The position numbers and the translations under genes are program-made. From Baylisascaris procyonis (taxonomy: Eukaryota; Nematoda; Chromadorea; Rhabditida; Ascarididae), in assembly GCA_037389465.1 (NCBI GenBank), contig JAZARR010000123.1:1620501-1684500 (forward strand): a stretch of DNA of 64,000 bases. The letters are read 5' to 3'. Of this stretch, positions 63,324 through 64,000 are shown piece after piece. Numbering within the stretch: position 1 is the first letter of the stretch; each line of letters begins with the position of its first letter. The notes beneath the pieces were generated by a model. The model saw nothing but the letters and a program-made list of their open reading frames with translations. It did no database searches and was not told the origin of the DNA.

Positions 63324-63742
63324 CTAACACAAGACGTTTACAATCGACCAAAGAAATTTGCCCGCCTCAGCGATAAGTAAAACCACAATTTTCAAAGTTT
63401 TCTATCGATGATAGTTTTGAGCCCAACAAAGATTGAAGGCATTAATGAATCGTTTCGAAAATCGATATTATTTCTTAAAATATTTCTTCGTTAATAATGC
63501 GTATATTTACGAGCACGATTATTAAACGGTACTGGATTTTAAGCAAAGAGGAAGGCCATAAATGATATATAATTTAAATAAAGCGCTATTCAACGATAAA
63601 AATAGCGCTGCAATTGTGAGCGATAAAACGTAATTAGAATGTTGCGATTGCACTCGAAAGTTGGATAATAGGGTATTTTGATGTTTGAAAGTTGCATAAA
63701 TACTATGAACTAACAGAAATGCTAATATTCTTATAAACTTAC

Positions 63743-63795
63743 TTAAATCGGTGAAGGCAATGGTCAATTTCTTTATATACCCCTATCATTGTGAT
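63743..63795 (-). CDS. internal exon candidate, right-most seen
   Basis: The minus strand has AATTATATCAG|ATC and TTTAA|GTAAGTTTA, both near consensus. The frame is ITMIGVYKEIDHCLHRF plus two bases. It joins in phase to 63194-63323. The C-terminal half (VYKEIDHCLHRF) is amphipathic and helical. If it belongs to the giant gene, the gene also continues past the right edge of the window. Confidence 0.42.
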
Positions 63796-64000
63796 CTGAT
63801 ATAATTTATATGACATTCATTACTATCACTTAGAGCTTGATTCAAGCAAAAGCCTTAATGATTCAAAATCCTAAGCAAAGGCATTTTCTAGCGCAATCAC
63901 TACAACAACAAAAAAAACTATCATCAATGATACTCAGTGAGGAAAATTACCAATACAAAATACTTCTGTCTAAAAAAAAAAAAATTCAAAATATACAGAA

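Overview
This window looks like non-coding-rich DNA from an invertebrate animal, most likely a nematode or a similarly compact-exon metazoan. By eye it is about two-thirds A+T, and CpG is not depleted (TCGA, CGAT and TTCG are common), so it does not resemble a methylated vertebrate genome. It is full of long (TA)n tracts and A/T homopolymers and has almost no recognisable transposons. It contains no prokaryotic features, no long open reading frame, and no tRNA or rRNA that I can recognise. Animal splice signals (TTTTCAG-type acceptors, GTAAGT/GTGAGT donors) bracket short G+C-richer islands. Most ATG-initiated frames of 60-110 codons match chance expectation at this base composition, so they are not called as genes.

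The main content I infer is one very large gene on the minus strand. It would be read right to left across most or all of the window, as tiny exons (35-140 nt) separated by introns of one to many kilobases. The best exons are at 37396-37488, 36578-36622, 24319-24422, 19761-19900, 362-429 and 61735-61784. Each has an AG acceptor, a GT donor, locally higher G+C and a hydrophilic, helix-forming translation. Several neighbouring exons agree in splice phase: 63743-63795 to 63194-63323 to 61735-61784 to 59464-59525, and 24319-24422 to 23458-23531 to 20724-20803. The peptides (NRWDQVAKTSLRERQ, LSQLRKWIHMTNEKL and similar) look like three-helix spectrin-type repeats with the usual helix tryptophans. 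I therefore infer a giant spectrin-repeat cytoskeletal protein of the dystrophin, plakin or nesprin class. I cannot name the orthologue, and I cannot exclude that some weaker exons are chance or belong to other genes.

Region by region: 0-11 kb holds the left-most strong exon (362-429), two weak ones and simple repeats. At 11.3-12.4 kb there is a G+C-richer block whose coding sense is on the PLUS strand, opposite to the giant gene. Its first part is broken by a frameshift and an in-frame stop, and its second part has a phase-matched pair of exons ending in a stop, so it may be a decayed or nested spectrin-like gene. From 12.4 to 19.7 kb I see only chance-like frames. From 19.7 to 24.4 kb there is a run of four minus-strand exons, and from 33.6 to 37.5 kb three more. 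From 38 to 49 kb there are weak exon candidates, several (TA)n tracts, a dispersed direct repeat (44.4 and 45.05 kb) and a possible small two-exon gene at 49.3-49.55 kb. From 49.9 to 57 kb it is mainly minisatellites and long (TA)n arrays. From 58 to 64 kb there is another group of minus-strand exon candidates, the right-hand ones joined by matching phase.

All gene calls are exon fragments read by eye. RNA-seq or a protein profile search would be needed to confirm the joins and the gene's identity.
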